Shown here: in pieces, positions 14,501 to 27,500 of the stretch
Numbering within the stretch: the first letter of the stretch is position 1
Layout: every line of letters starts with the position of its first letter
NCBI GenBank assembly: GCA_020226215.1
Contig: CM035233.1
Coordinates: 24,927,150-24,991,149, forward strand
Source: Sindora glabra
Taxonomy: Eukaryota; Streptophyta; Magnoliopsida; Fabales; Fabaceae
Direction: 5' to 3'
Length of the DNA: 64,000 nt
Program-made: the position numbers and the translations under genes
Notes under the pieces: generated by a model
What the model saw: the letters and a program-made list of their open reading frames with translations, nothing else
Database searches by the model: none
Told to the model about the DNA's origin: nothing

Positions 14501-15066
14501 CTTTTATCACGAATATGACACTAACAAGTATTCTTTTCATACAAAAGGTCAAAATGATTGAAGCAATATATAAGATAGTAGGGTTACTTTCACAGTTTAG
14601 GTGGTGCATGTGAGTAGTTTCAAAAATAGGAACCATGTTTATGCAAATATATCATATTACAGGCTCATTGAAGATATTCGGAAGTTTCACTACATTATGT
14701 TCAAGGTGTCTATATTTCAATGTAAATGATTAAGAATAAGAAACATATCTAGGTCGATGAGCTAGGATTCAGACTAATAAATATTAAAAAGGAAGGGAGC
14801 CATTTATAATGGCATTCTAGCAAAGCAAGTTTTTAATATCGTAGACCCGTTTGATAAGAAGCAATGTATAAGTTTACAAAGGAAGAGATAGATTATTAAG
14901 GATAGAGATGAAAAAAACATAAATAATTATATTGAGAAAACTTTACCTTTCTTTATAAGAATACTTCTAGTGGATGACAAAAGTGATGTGGAGGAGTTCA
15001 ACATATGAGATGAACATGCTGAAAGGATATAGGTTGAAAATTCTTCTAGAGATAATAAGAAAAATT
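11590..15066 (+). pseudogene. CACTA TNP2-type transposase, fragmented
   Basis: Relic of the En/Spm-family transposase. Blocks in family order, in changing frames: about 11600-11740, transposase-associated N-terminal domain (REHLFFHSIG, then YT-W-GH). About 11940-12250, MKYKNMHGYPNDCILY, matching the family's Cys-Pro-Asn-Asp-Cys region. About 12480-12720, a Met-Asn-x-Tyr-Gly-like patch, then YLYMKGKYIMLS and MWEEGV-IFD. About 12780-12810 and again about 13140-13200, the YS-KGHKACP-like motif in duplicate. About 13250, KKMMYLDY-like. About 13340-13400, LTGDEIYEWVRNVN. About 13440-13800, LPYWK/RHN-like start, then VYDNLIGILLNI, KKGSTYISSTSLLYLIYKRE in another frame, and a relic of IPEGY-SNIKTLI-KDLKL. 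About 13830-14330, DUF4218 region (ARLCFFFNGI-SKVI, KLYG-VYLRWMY). About 14640-14900, DUF4216-like region ending AKQVFNIVDPFDKKQ. Frequent stops make it non-functional. No TNPA-like second gene was recognised. Confidence 0.82.
12693..13190 (+). repeat. Internal duplication within the transposase relic
   Basis: The segment around 12693-12806 recurs at about 13063-13172 (offset about 370 bp). Both carry the sequence encoding the family's YS-KGH motif (AGTAT/AGTGTCAAAGGGCATAAA). A second short piece, AAAGCATGCCTTATTTGTG, occurs near 13016 and 13178. This is a partial tandem duplication after or during decay. Confidence 0.65.
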
Positions 15067-16189
15067 GAAAGTAATTAGGTTCATATTTCCTATGCCTAAA
15101 TTTTATGTATAATTAGTGTCATCTTTTGAATTGTTAGTTTCTAATACTTATTTATATATGTTAATTTTCTAATATGATGTAGGTTTTACATACTAAATTT
15201 TGACTCTTTTACTACCTACAATCATCTTTAGCTTGGTGGCAAGAATAGGACTCCTCGACTCAACAAATAGCATATAATATCACTAATGGGACAAGTCAAG
15301 TAATAAATTTCTCTTCAATTAAAGCCTATAATATTAATGTTACACTTATAACATCAACTGTGAATTACTTCTGCCTTTATTTTATTACAATGAGTTTCAC
15401 AAAAAATTCTATCAATGGTTATGTTATTAGAAGACAATGTAACTTTTTTTTTTTAGCATTTAAAGGTATTATTGTCAGTTTTTGTAACATGTACATATCA
15501 TTCATTACTTTAATGTTTTCAATTATTTGGACTTAATTAACTATATAAAATTATTACCATTGGAATGTTCTTATATTGGGATATTAGTTTTTTACCATAG
15601 AGACTATTGAGATAAGTTTTGAATATTGTTGTTTGTAATAATACTGCTTTTATAATAATGTGGTTGGATGCTAATTGGGTGATTATGATTAGATTTGAAT
15701 GAATACTGCTACGGGTGTAGCAAAGTTTAGGGAAGATAAAATATACATTAGTTATTCTAAAAATTCAATGTCATATGATGAATATTACATGTCAGTTATT
15801 TAATGCAAATCAACATACTATGTGAAATATATGATAGGAAAGGATATCAATTTTCTACAGCGGTTTATAAGCTAACGTTTGATATAAATAATCATACTAA
15901 TTAGTAAACCATAAATCGACATCATCATAACATGTTTACCATGCCAATTTCTTATTATTTTTTATATTAGTTATAAAACTAATATCTTATATTAATGATT
16001 AAACATTATACAAACACTTAACATTGTTAGTTTTCTAATAAAAAATTGACATTAGTTATTATTTTTCATGTTACTCTCAAAGTTGATGTTGATACACTAA
16101 ACATACAACATTACTTGTATATACATCAATTTGTAACTAGCATCAAACTTGTTAAATAATTGAAGTTATTTAGCATTTTTGTGGTAGTG

Positions 16190-18480
16190 TTGAGTGTGAG
16201 TGAGGGTTCCAAAGTTCCAAATCATGCCATTGTGTGCCTATTAATGTACTTTTGAGCATTTTTTTTTGCAAACTACAATAACGATTGCAAGTGATTGCTC
16301 GTATTGTACATTCTATACAATTTCCCTCACTACAATTTAATGCATTAATTATTTATTGCTTCTTTTATTTGTTTGTTTTCCTCAAAAGTCTTGGCACATA
16401 GCCAATTAATCATTCATAAGCTATCCTTGAAAAAAGAATTGAATTGGCTTTGCATTATTGACCAATAAATAATACTATTAAAAAATAATGGTAGTGAAAA
16501 AATTTTAATAGTTTTTTATTTATATGACGAAATATAAGTAGATGGCATTGTAAAGATGATTTACATTAATAATGGATTAAATTTAAATTTATTTTTTAAT
16601 AAATGTAATTTTTATATACTACTATATAAATATCTAAAAAATTATAAGTTTAGATATAAAAGTTATAAAATTATTTTCTTAAAAAATTATAAGAAATACG
16701 AAAAATTATGCTTTCTATATTTCTTAATTAGAAAACACCAAAACATACTTTTAAAAGATCACATTGGAGTATTATCTTTAATGCCATTTTAAAATCCCTT
16801 TTTTAGGGGTGCTTATTAAGAGTTACAATATCTATATTATATATTAACTGTAATATTCTCTACTTATTATAATAAGTATCATTTTTATAATTTACTATAT
16901 GTTAATTTGTCATTTTTTCAATGAATACCGTGCTATAGTGAGCCACACTTGTGTAATTATTTTTTTCTTAATGAATATTATATCACAATAAGTCACATTT
17001 GCACAATTAATATAAAGGATTGAATCTCTCATTTATATATAATAATTTATATTAAATCAAGACAAAATTTTCTTGATTTATTTTAATCAACTATTGTATT
17101 TTCATAATTTTTTTAATTTCTTTCTCTCATTTATTGAATTTTTTAATTTTCATGCATTTCCTTCCTCTTTAGAGTAATATCTATGATTTTTTTTATTTAT
17201 TATATTTCATACTCTTTGATCTTAATTATATTTGATTTGCATTAATATTTCTAATTAAATTAAATTTTAAAAATTTTAATGAATAAACAAATTAGACTTA
17301 AGATTGATAATTACTAAAAATATTAATTGATTAAACTATGTAAATGGTCAAATCAGAATTTTTATCCTTTTAGATAAATTAGTAGCTTACACATATTAAT
17401 TAATGATTGAACTATATTTTTTGGATAAAATTTTCAAAATTTTTAATGTATTATAAAAAGCATAACATCATATTTTAAATGTAATAATTTAAATATTTGA
17501 AATAATGTAATATCTTTAGAATTTTAAGTAATCTGATTGTGATATTGTTGAAGAAGTTAACATTTCAAAATATAAATATATTTTATTTCTTTCAAGGATT
17601 AATCATTATACTAAAAATCACATAATGTATGAAAATTACAATTTAATCATTTAATATGTACTTTGGCATTGACATTAATCCAAGAAACTACACAGGTTTA
17701 ATTTGGTATGAAAATTCAATTTTAAATTACATCAATGTAAATATTTGACTAATCAAATATTCAAATATCAATTATTTATTTATTTATTGCTTATATTGAA
17801 ATTAAGGGAGAAAAATTATAATTTTGTAAAACACAATCTAATTTTTAAAATTTTCATTTCTACATTTATTTTTAAATTGAAATGATTTTTGAGGAAGACT
17901 CGAATGAATTCTTGGGTAATATAGGGAAATTCATTAGTGTTAAATGAATTTTACAAGTAGGATAAATAATATAAAAAAATTCAATTTTAATTATTTTAAT
18001 ATAATTATTTGATGCTTAATAGAAATATTGCATTTATATAAAAATTTCTTAATTATTTACTGCCCCACTTATTTTTATCTATCACTAAGGTAAATGTATA
18101 AAAATTAAAAAATAGCAATTATTAACTGCAATTTTAGTACAAAAGAATTTTAATTTATAAATTTATTCTTTAATAAAAATCAGTAATCAATACGTAAAGT
18201 GATTGATTATTTACTAGGATATTAAGAGTAAAATTGGAAAAAGTTAATAATTTCATTTTTTATTTTCTAAAGATATAGATAAATAATAAAAAACTTATCT
18301 AAAATAACAAATAAAATAAAATGAAGGAAATCATAAGTTAGAATTTATTTTGATAAACTTATAATTTCATAAATAAAAATATAATTATTAAATCTATAAA
18401 ATCTATAATTTAGAATTTAAATAATTATTAAGAAAAATCTATATTTAATCATATTTAATTATATATATATTATGATCTCT
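16190..18480. other. Extremely AT-rich spacer
   Basis: Apart from about 150 bp of mixed composition next to the CACTA end, this is A/T-dominated with no domain. The 78-codon frame at 16556-16792 is Lys/Tyr/Leu/Ile-rich low-complexity sequence. Confidence 0.6.
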
Positions 18481-18740
18481 AGAGAGTAATAAGTAAAGAA
18501 TGACTAAAAGTTTTAATTTGTAATAATATAGATGATAATTTAAACATTACTATTAATATAATATCTAAAGAAATGTATCAAAATTTATAATTTCATATGA
18601 ATGTAACTCTAAAAATATTAATACTTTTAGTCATTCCTTACTTATTAATTCATATAAATATAACTCTAAAGAGTAATAAGTAAAAAATACTGAAAGTATT
18701 AATTCATATAAGTATAAATCTAGGGAGTAATAAGAACACC
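18481..18740. repeat. Small inverted and direct repeat cluster
   Basis: A motif of about 30 bp (AGAGAGTAATAAGTAAAGAA and following bases) at 18481-18515 recurs inverted at 18617-18647. It recurs direct at about 18665-18700, with a further start at about 18721. The inverted pair could fold into a hairpin with a loop of about 100 nt. It resembles a decayed MITE cluster, which is not proven. Confidence 0.5.
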
Positions 18741-18997
18741 TCTTATTTAATTTTTAATTACATTCTTATAATTTAAAAATCGTAAATTGAACCTTAAGGT
18801 TTTTTTAATTAAACATTTCTTGTCATTTTCCTTTTAAATATTATTAGTAATCAACATATGTAAATAATAATTTGTTAATAATTTATGAATTGAAAAGAAA
18901 ATAATCCATTTTTTTCTAAAAATGAAATTATTAAGTCAAATGTTACAATTTGTTTTTAATTATTTTCGACTTAAACAAATAAAATGGTGCAGAAGTT

Positions 18998-19277
18998 CTA
19001 TATTAAAACTCGTTGATTGAGTTACATTAATAAAGCATTATTCATACGTGTCGATTGCGGATGAAACTTAGAAAAACATGACAGAAAGTATTTGATTAAA
19101 AAATATAGCAAATGCTAATTATAACTCCGACTTTATTCTATATTAAAACTCGTTGATTGAGTTACATTAATAAAGCATTATTCATACGTGTCGATTGCGG
19201 ATGAAACTTAGAAAAACATGACAGAAAGTATTTGATTAAAAAATATAGCAAATGCTAATAATAACTCCGACTTTATT
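18998..19277. repeat. 140-bp tandem duplication, nearly identical copies
   Basis: Copy 1 is 18998-19137 and copy 2 is 19138-19277. I see one difference, a T/A in the AATGCTAATTATAAC versus AATGCTAATAATAAC stretch. The unit has higher GC than its surroundings (TACGTGTCGATTGCGGATG) and no coding potential. Such similarity in a decayed region implies a recent event, or an assembly duplication. Confidence 0.95.
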
Positions 19278-19790
19278 AAGCATTAATTACTAAAATTTAA
19301 TTACAAATTAATTTATAATCTTTAATTATTCAAATTTATGAAATTAATAAAATTTTATCTAATATTTTATTTAAAATTATAATGATAATTAGTGCCTCTT
19401 TTTGTCTTTATATCTCTCTCTTCCTCTCTCATTAATTATATCATTAAAATTATGAACAAAATATTAAATAAGATTCCAGGGGATTAGTAATTCATGTTCA
19501 ACAATGGTTTGGCAGAATAAATATAACTAGTCGAAATAATTTAATTCAAGTGACATTCAATGTTTCTTAAAAATTTTATATTTTTTTTAGCATTTAGGAT
19601 TTAATTTTTTTTATATATGTGTATCTATTAATTTAATTATTTTTATTAAATATAAGTATTTATTTGATTATAAATTTTGAAAAGATAAAATTTTAATAAG
19701 AAAAAGTATAAGAAATGAGAATAATTTCATCTAAAATGAATTATATATTCACCTTCACCATAATGACCTTAACTTTATTTAGGAAAATGC
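19278..19790. other. AT-rich spacer
   Basis: No supported feature. A short CTCTCTC run occurs near 19412-19430. Confidence 0.5.
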
Positions 19791-19960
19791 CAAAGGTTCC
19801 GAATCTTCCGATACGCAAGAGTCAAATACACTTCCACAGTCATGTTGACAATATTCCGGTCCTTGAAACATCAATGCATTCCTTTTAACTCCTAAATCCA
19901 ACGTCGGATGTTGCTTCGGCATGCATTTCGGAACCAACTTTTCGGGACTCACGGTAATAC
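19791..19960. other. Less AT-rich island with a 9-bp inverted repeat
   Basis: About 170 bp with near-normal GC inside extreme AT sequence. GGTTCCGAA at 19795-19803 pairs with TTCGGAACC at 19927-19935. Similar flanks (CCGATACG and a CCGAAG complement) extend the symmetry loosely. No open frame. It could be a small element or a relic of a host gene segment. Confidence 0.4.
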
Positions 19961-22150
19961 TTTTTTAATTTATATGCGTATTTATATTTGAAAAATACTG
20001 TGAGGGCGGAAAATAATTTTTGAAACAGAATTCTAAGGTTTTGCATGGCCTAACAAATAAATTAATTTATAATTTATTAGTCCAGTTATTAAGTTATATG
20101 TTAATTTCTATAGATATTTTACACATTAATTTATTAAAAAAAATAAATTTTGATTTAATAAACTATCTTAAGTAATTTATAATTTATAAGTTATTATCGC
20201 TTTAATTTTTTTAAATTTATTCTTATTTTTTTATTAATTTACAACTTATATCTTTTACAACGTAAAGCTAAATATTTTTTCAATAATGTAATTTAATTTA
20301 CACTAAATCATTGACAAATAAAATATGAATAGATAAATAAATAAATATACAATATCATATATTATAATTAATTTAATTTTTTATACCTTGATTTTAAATT
20401 ATAAATATATAAAAATATATGATAAATATATAATATCATAAAATATAATTAATTAAATATTAGATATTATATTTTTATCTTAAATCTTAATTGCATTAAT
20501 ATAATTTAATTTTTAAATAAATATGAATTATTTTAATTTATAGATCTATTTCTATTAATATATACTTTTATATTATTTTATAATTTTAACTAATTTAATA
20601 ACTAATTTTATAAAATATTTCTTACACAATTAATTAATTAATTAATTATTAATTAATATATCAGTTATTATCTAACTTATCAACTATTTATACATAACAA
20701 AACTTAAATTTTTTTAGTATGTTTGTAAATGTTGATTCACAAACTTTTAAATGATTTGAGAGCCTTCAGCTAATTAGTCAAATTAAATAGTTGTTTTAAA
20801 TATTTAATAAATAATTTTTTGATCAATTAATTCATAAAAATTATGTGACAATATAAAATCGCCCCTAAAATCCATAATTAAATATAGAAAAGTTGATGCT
20901 TAACCCTTAAATTATACAAGAAAATATTTAACCATTAACTTATTAAACATATTCAATTATATGTGTGCTAATTTAGTATATATTATAATATAATAGTTCT
21001 TCATAAATAATAAGTAATTATTTAAATTTTTATTAATTCAATTAATATAATAAATTAATATAAATTAACAACGTAAGTATTACAACATGTTAAAATGATC
21101 ATTTAATGAATTTAAATTCTTTCACATTAAAAGAAAAAAAATTAATAAGATTAATTTATTTATACATACATATAATAAATACATACACAATAAATTTTAA
21201 TAATTTAGTTTTGTTGAATAATTTAATAAATAATAAATTACAATAATATATCTTGTATAAAATTTTTAGTTTAATAAATAATATATAAAATTTAAAATGT
21301 TATTAAAATAAAGTAATATACTTAAATTATAAAATATACTAATATCATTATATTTTATTTTATATATAAATAATTAATTATAAACAATTCATATTACTAA
21401 ATATTTTTATTTAAATAGCTAATATTATTAGTTAATTAATTTAACTAATATAATTAACAATCAATTTATAATTAATTGAATCATTTAACTACTAATGTAA
21501 TTAATTAATTATCAAATAGGGTCTATATCTATTAAATTGTATTTTACATATTTATCTTACAATCTTATATTTAATGATAATTCTTTATTTCCATTTAGAA
21601 CTTAATTTCAAATCTTATTTAGAACTTAATTTCAAATCTTATTTTCAATTTACATAATATCACTATTTATATTTATACAAGTGAAAAAAGATATATTTAC
21701 TCACCACTCAGAATCTATCTATTCATAAGATATCATTTTTAATTTTGGATGACTAGGTTTTACATCTTATAATATTTAAACTTTGAACATCATTCATCCA
21801 AATTACACAAAACTCAAAATTAAAATTAATTTTTAATTTTATTAAATTATATAATTTTTATACCCCGTTAATATAAGAATCATAATATTATAAAATGTTT
21901 ATTTATCATACATTTTCCATATCAAATTTTATAATTTATTTTTAAGTACTTGATTAATTATATATATTTAAAATTAATTATATAATAAGATAAATTAATA
22001 TATTATAATATTATAATTTTTATAAATATTACGTAATTTAATAAAATAGAATTTTAATTTGATAATAATCATTAATTATAAATTTTATATAATTTAAGAT
22101 GATGATGTTAAATTTTTAAAATTAGAAAAGGTGAAATTTAACTTCGAGAA
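19961..22150. other. Extremely AT-rich spacer
   Basis: A/T homopolymer runs and TTAATTAA-type palindromes (for example about 20630-20660 and 21420-21510). No feature supported. Confidence 0.6.
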
Positions 22151-22154
22151 TAAA

Positions 22155-22540
22155 ATGCATTTTTTTCCCCTTAGCATGCGCGCCGGCTCACGGGAGCGAC
22201 TAAGTTACTCGCATAGCAGAAATGAGAAGACTCCACAGGAGATTCAACTAAACCCCTCCCGAGAGCGCTGCCGTTGAGAACTTACTTGCCATCATTTTCA
22301 AAAACATGAATCGATTAACCCCAACTCAATCAAATGTGTCATCCTTTTTTTTTATTATGTTTCTTCTTTGCACTTGAATTACAGAGAGAAAGAAGCAAAT
22401 CCGAAAGAAGAACAGAAGATCTAAAGCCTAAAACAATGGCAACATAGCTGAAATCCTAACGTAACCCGAAACAATAACAAATATTACCCGAGAGAAAGAA
22501 AAATTAAAACCCAAGTAACTATTATTCTAAGTGAGTGATA
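22155..22540 (+). promoter_or_regulatory. GC-enriched island, possible orphan promoter and 5' exon
   Basis: Starts with a CpG-rich stretch (GCATGCGCGCCGGCTCACGG). It continues with purine-rich leader-like sequence (AGAGAGAAAGAAG) and an ATG at 22436 that meets a stop after two codons. It ends near a consensus-like splice donor, AA|GTGAGT, at 22531. This is how a plant 5' leader exon with an intron often looks, but downstream there is only AT-rich and repetitive sequence. Either the gene body was displaced or this is a chance or TE-derived patch. The orientation is inferred from the donor. Confidence 0.3.
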
Positions 22541-22914
22541 TTTTAATCAATTTATAACGATTAAAAAGTTCAAAGAATGATTAACAAATCTAAAATTTAT
22601 TGTTCACAGTAATTTAGTGACATTGCGTTGGTTTTTATTGTTGATAAAGTTATGTCAAAAAATCAATTAAGATTTTATTATGTATTTTTCCATATTCTCC
22701 CTTCATGATTTTGAAATTGCTTGGTTTGTGGAATTATACATTTCTAAAAAATTTTAATATTTTAAGAATGTAATTTATGAGAATTTAATTTTTGAAAATA
22801 TGACATTATCATGTTTGGTTTATTTTAAAATATTTTTAAAAATATTACAATATTATATTTTAACTAATTTGAATATTTTTAACAATATTGTTAGACTCTC
22901 AAAATCTCTTCATA
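22541..22914. other. AT-rich spacer
   Basis: No supported feature. If the island at 22155-22540 is a 5' exon, this would be the start of its intron. Confidence 0.4.
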
Positions 22915-23650
22915 AAAAATTAAGTGGTCAATAGTGGTGAATAATTACTTGTAATAGGTAGCATCCAACAAAAGTTATAAGTGATACGTGGAGGTAACAA
23001 TAATTATCTATAATAAGTGGTGAACAGTAGTCGATGCTAATTATTGATAATATGTGGTAGTTGACAATGATCATCAATAATAAATAATAGCAGTTGCAAT
23101 CATTAACAATTAGTAATAAAAGGCAATGGTCAATAGTAGTAGATTATGACAGAATGGTATTAAGGTCTTAATGAAAGATAGACAAAATAATTTATTTATA
23201 TTATTCAAACATTCTCATGCTATGAGAGTGTAAGATACTCGATGGTATGTGATGGCAATTGCAATTACTCGTGATGGATAGTAACCAATAATAGTTATGA
23301 CCAATGGGTGATGACTGGCATGGTCATTGGTAACAGGTAGTGGCCAAGGGAGATCACAAATAATAGGTGGTAGTGATAACAATTACATGTGGTGGGTGAT
23401 TATTGGCAATAGGTAATAGCCAAGGATGGTTACTAGTGATAAGTGGTGTTAGCTACAGCCGTTGATAATGAGTGATGACTAATAATGGGTAATAGAGGAT
23501 AGTGGTAGCTAACGGTAGTTAATAAGGATGAATGATGATGAAATAAAGTATTAATAGTGGTAAGGTCATGATAGAAAGATGAGTAAAATAATCTATTGAT
23601 ATTATTTAAATTTTCATATTATAGAAATGTAGGATAAAATATATTAAACT
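22915..23650. repeat. Degenerate tandem repeat, unit about 400 bp with internal TAGTGG/AATAAT motifs
   Basis: Short motifs such as GGTAGTGG, AATAATAGGTGG and TGATGACTAATAAT are reiterated throughout. A longer block near 23150-23235 (AAGGTC-TAATGAAAGATAGACAAAATAAT-TATT) returns at about 23550-23645, giving a higher-order period near 400 bp. The strand is strongly G/A/T-biased with little C. No coding capacity. Confidence 0.6.
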
Positions 23651-25227
23651 AAAACCACATCCAAGAATGTTCATATTTTTTAAAATATTTTTTAAAAATT
23701 AAATCAATATAGAAATCTTACCCTTCCTTAAAATGTTTTTAGAAATATAGGAAAGATTTCACAAATCAAATGTCACATAAGTGATATGCAATTTAGGATT
23801 TGACTCTTTTATGATGTATGCTATATTTTAAAAGTTAAAGTGAAATATTATAATTATTAATAGAAAAATTAAGAGAACAGATAATAAAAATTTTTAAAAT
23901 TACTTTCTCGATGGTTTATGATTTATTAAATTTTAAATTTTTTAATTTTTTTCATTAATAATTATAATTATTCATTTCATTCTCTAAAATGTACCTTACA
24001 TTTTAAAATAATCAAATACAAAGGCTGCACATTAATAGTTTGATAACATCCAATATTGTTCAAGAGTTTTACTTTCTTTATGCATTTTGAATTTGAATCC
24101 AGGATTTTGTATTGCAATAAATGAATTACTTTCCTAACAATAAAAAAATTCAAAAATTTAAATATCAAATATTGATTAACAGGTTATTGTACTAATTAAA
24201 CTATTACTAAATTCATTAATCAGTTAATTGTTAAAAGCCAAAATGGTCGAAGTCAAAGAAACTCCTTTGCGGTGAGCTAGGAATGATCAAGAAATTCACT
24301 AGGATCAACACAATAAGAAATCAACATAATCACCCCATTGTCTAATTCCGAACTTTCTATATCCCATTAATTCAAGTCCATCGCGTTACTGACATATTGT
24401 TAATTGAAAATTCCTCGGGAAACTCTACATATTTTTATATTTTTAATCATTTTTTGTCAAATTACAAAATGGTCTATAAAAAAATTTTAGGTTAATGTTA
24501 CGAAATCCTTTTTTTAAAAGATTTATTATATGTATAAAAAAAAATTTCAAGTCCTACTACACATAAAATTTCTAAGTCCATCTCTCTATAATATAACAAG
24601 GAAACAATCAATAGAAATAAGATGATTCAAATCCATATAAATATTCCATTAAAAAAATCTATTTAAATATTATATAATATATGATGGGGTTCATTACAAC
24701 ATTACATGGATTATCAAAATAATAAATGCTGGGTTGGTGACAAAATAAATATCGCAATTCTGCTAGGGCCGTATAAATCTACAAGTTTGTCATCTAATAA
24801 ATCAAAATTAATTATCATTAATTAATTTATTGTTATTTATTAAGTTTTTCTTCTTGTTGACAATCAAGTTTTCTTTGTATTTCTTCCCTCTTATGTAATC
24901 AACGTGAGTTTTTTTTTTAATTCTTTGTTTTATTATAAGTAATGATTTTTTTTAATAATACAATATTGATGGATTTGTTTCATTTGTACATCTTTGAATC
25001 TTGTCGTGTGCTTGGGGTTTTTGGAAATATTTCTCACCCTACCCTAATATAATTTAGAATTTTAGTAATAATATATATTTATGTTTTGAAAAATAAATAA
25101 GCTATTTTTTAAATTATAAGAATCACTCAAACATGATATTGAAATTGTTTATATGTCAAAATATAAATAAAAGTAGCATTGAAAATTTGGTGTTACAATA
25201 AGATTGAAAATATTTTTGGGGTTGGGA
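23651..25227. other. AT-rich spacer
   Basis: Mostly A/T-rich. About 24230-24420 is less so (CGCGTTACTGAC). No open frame or motif was recognised. The minus-strand 63-codon frame at 23977-24168 is low complexity. Confidence 0.45.
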
Positions 25228-27080
25228 CACTGCTACAGAATTAATGATTTACATCGATAATAGATATTGGTTTAAAATAAAATTGATGTTTATTTTAACA
25301 GAATAATATTTTTAAATTACATGAAAATTTAAAACAATTGACAAAAATATAACTAATGTCTAAATCATGCATAAAAACTTAGAACATCAGCTTTTTACTT
25401 AACTATCATTTGAAAAGTCTCATTGAAAATTGCAAAAGTATAGGATATTGATGTCAATTAATAACTGTTGTTTAAAAGGCATTTCAAGAGCCTTGTTGGA
25501 AACTATAGAATTATAGGATATTAATTTTAGTTAATAGACATTATCTAAAAAGTATTTTAAAAGTTTAGTTAAAAATCACAGAAGTATAGGATGTTAGTTT
25601 TAATTAATAATTGACATCTGCTATTTTCCTATAATTCTTCCCTTTAACTATATCTTTCCATGTGAAACTTTTTTGACATCTTAATCTTTAATATTCTCTA
25701 TGTATCTATTTAGTGATTGACTACTTTCATTACTAGAGTATCCAATATATTCTTGTGATTAATGTGAAGAAAAATAAGAAATAAATTGAAATTTGCATCT
25801 AGTAAGATAATCTTGATACATAGTATTTCTATTGTTCTTTGACTCCATTTTCACATAAAAGCTACCATAGGAGAATCTTAACCTTGGGCTCTCTTTCATT
25901 ATATACCCTCTCATTTCCTATGAAGTAAAAGTGGAATGAAAGAGCTAGTGAATGATAATTTGATATATGATTCTTATATATTTTCATGCTCCTTTTATAT
26001 TTCTACAGTATACAAATTAGTGAAATTTAAGCAGCAATATTGGAGTCTCCAAAGCATACAATTGTTGTTGTCTTTGTGTATTCAGGTAGATATGTAGTTT
26101 TTATTTATTGATGATTTAGTGTAGTTATTTTATATAAATGTGTAGATTTTTTCTTTTCACTCTTTTTTTTTACTTTTATTATGAATAGAACAATGATAAT
26201 TAAAATTTATAAATTTGCAAAATTATTTCTTTTTGCTCATTTGTATGTTGCTTTTACCTTAAAATTCTATAATAAATATTTGGATTATATAGATTAACAA
26301 AAAGAAGACACATCAACACAAATATAACATTTTATACCAAATTGGATTAAAAATAATTTTTTTGTTTAGTTATTTACATAATAGAAATCTGTAATAATTT
26401 AAAGGCCTCTATTAAGGAAATGACAAATATAAAAATGTTAGTTTTAGCATTAACTAGCATCTAACATCATTGCATTTTCTCAAAATCTAAGGATATCTAA
26501 ATGAATGGTATTTATAAAAAAAAAAGTTTAAATGAATAGAATTGAAAATGATCAAATAAATGGTATTTATGAAGAAGTTTGTATAAATGAAACTAAAGAT
26601 GACTACATAAATGACATTTATCAAAGAACTTACAATTTTAGTTTTTCATGGTGACTATTCTGTAAGTCTATTTCAATCATCATGATAATTTATTAATAAG
26701 AAATTAGAATATTGATTTTTTGTGGCAATTATTATGTAAGTCCATTTCAATCATTGCGACAGTTCACTAATAAAAAATTACAACATTCATTTTTTGTGAT
26801 GACTATCATATCAATCGATTTAATTATCCTAATAATTCATCAACAATATGCATGTAGTTTAAGTACTTAACCAATATCTTAAGTCATTATAAGTGTATAT
26901 ATGACTAAATTTATGATATTAATTTTAAATCAATAATTGATGTCTAATTATTTTTCTCTTGACCTATAAATAGGGCTTTCTTTGCTTTCAAATTGGTGAT
27001 CTTTCAAGTTAGATCTCCTTTCATTAAAAAAAGACCTTTTAAGTTGAAAGGTGTAAATCTTAGTATTTGACATTACTATA
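25228..27080 (+). mobile_element. CACTA-type left end with subterminal repeats
   Basis: CACTGCTACAGAATTAATG at 25228 resembles the CACTACTATAGAATTATGA ends at 8238 and 41887. It is followed by at least three units of roughly 75-90 bp at about 25370-25620. Those units share a core of TATAGGAT-TTAATTTTAATTAATA, then A-CT-AAAAGTATTTTAAAAG. More divergent units occur to about 26960. No transposase is seen. The matching right end cannot be fixed, and a candidate is the terminus at about 32345. Confidence 0.5.
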
Positions 27081-27500
27081 GCTATTGGTAAGGCCCAAAG
27101 AACTTTTAGAATTTCTTACAAGGACTTATACCCATACTGTAGAAGGATTCTTAAAAGATTTTTGGATTTTCTTAATAGGCCAAGTAATATTAGTATTATG
27201 GTATATATCCTTCATCTCAAAAGCCTTTTCTATTGATGAATTCCAAAAACCAATGATTTTAAAACGTTATGAAATCAATCAAATTTGCTTCTAAAAACTT
27301 GTATCCATACTTTGGCCATAAAAAATGTAATTCTACAAAGCATTTGGATAAACTTCAAACAAGAATTTTTCCAAATTCTTTGTAAAATGCTTATATTCAT
27401 GGTTAAAGTACAGACGCAAGTCTTTGGAAGGAACTTTAAGAAATTCCAATTCCTTCCTAATATTGAATATGACAATTTACACCTTTCATTTCAATCCTAG
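27081..27500. repeat. Imperfect inverted repeat inside CACTA-like sequence
   Basis: Arms at about 27293-27362 and 27363-27437 are near-complementary, including GCATTTGGATAAA against its inverse and ATACTTTGGCCAT against ATGGTTAAAGTA. Because of this, overlapping 60-70-codon frames on opposite strands look alike. A third related copy lies at about 27105-27200. A direct relative of the right arm occurs at about 35085-35150. This is a component of the local element family, not a gene. Confidence 0.6.

Larger units (their letters stand above)
8238..16189 (+). mobile_element. CACTA (En/Spm) DNA transposon, degraded
   Basis: The left end reads CACTACTATAGAATT. The reverse complement of the right end reads CACTACCACAAAAAT: the first six bases are identical and 11 of 15 match. 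Both ends are followed inward by AT-rich subterminal repeats with motifs such as ACATTAG and AATTGATGT. Left copies are clearest at about 9290-9730 and right copies at about 15840-16180. A TNP2-type transposase relic lies between them on the + strand. The flanking 3-bp sites are TTA and TTG (2 of 3), compatible with the 3-bp target duplication of CACTA elements but weak. About 8 kb is normal for an autonomous-type element. Pairing of these two ends is inference, because other CACTA ends occur in this window. Confidence 0.7.

Noticed and set aside
27085..27500. Overlapping 66-71-codon frames on both strands as small genes
   Set aside because: They come from an imperfect inverted repeat, which makes the two strands encode similar peptides; no domain or start context supports them.
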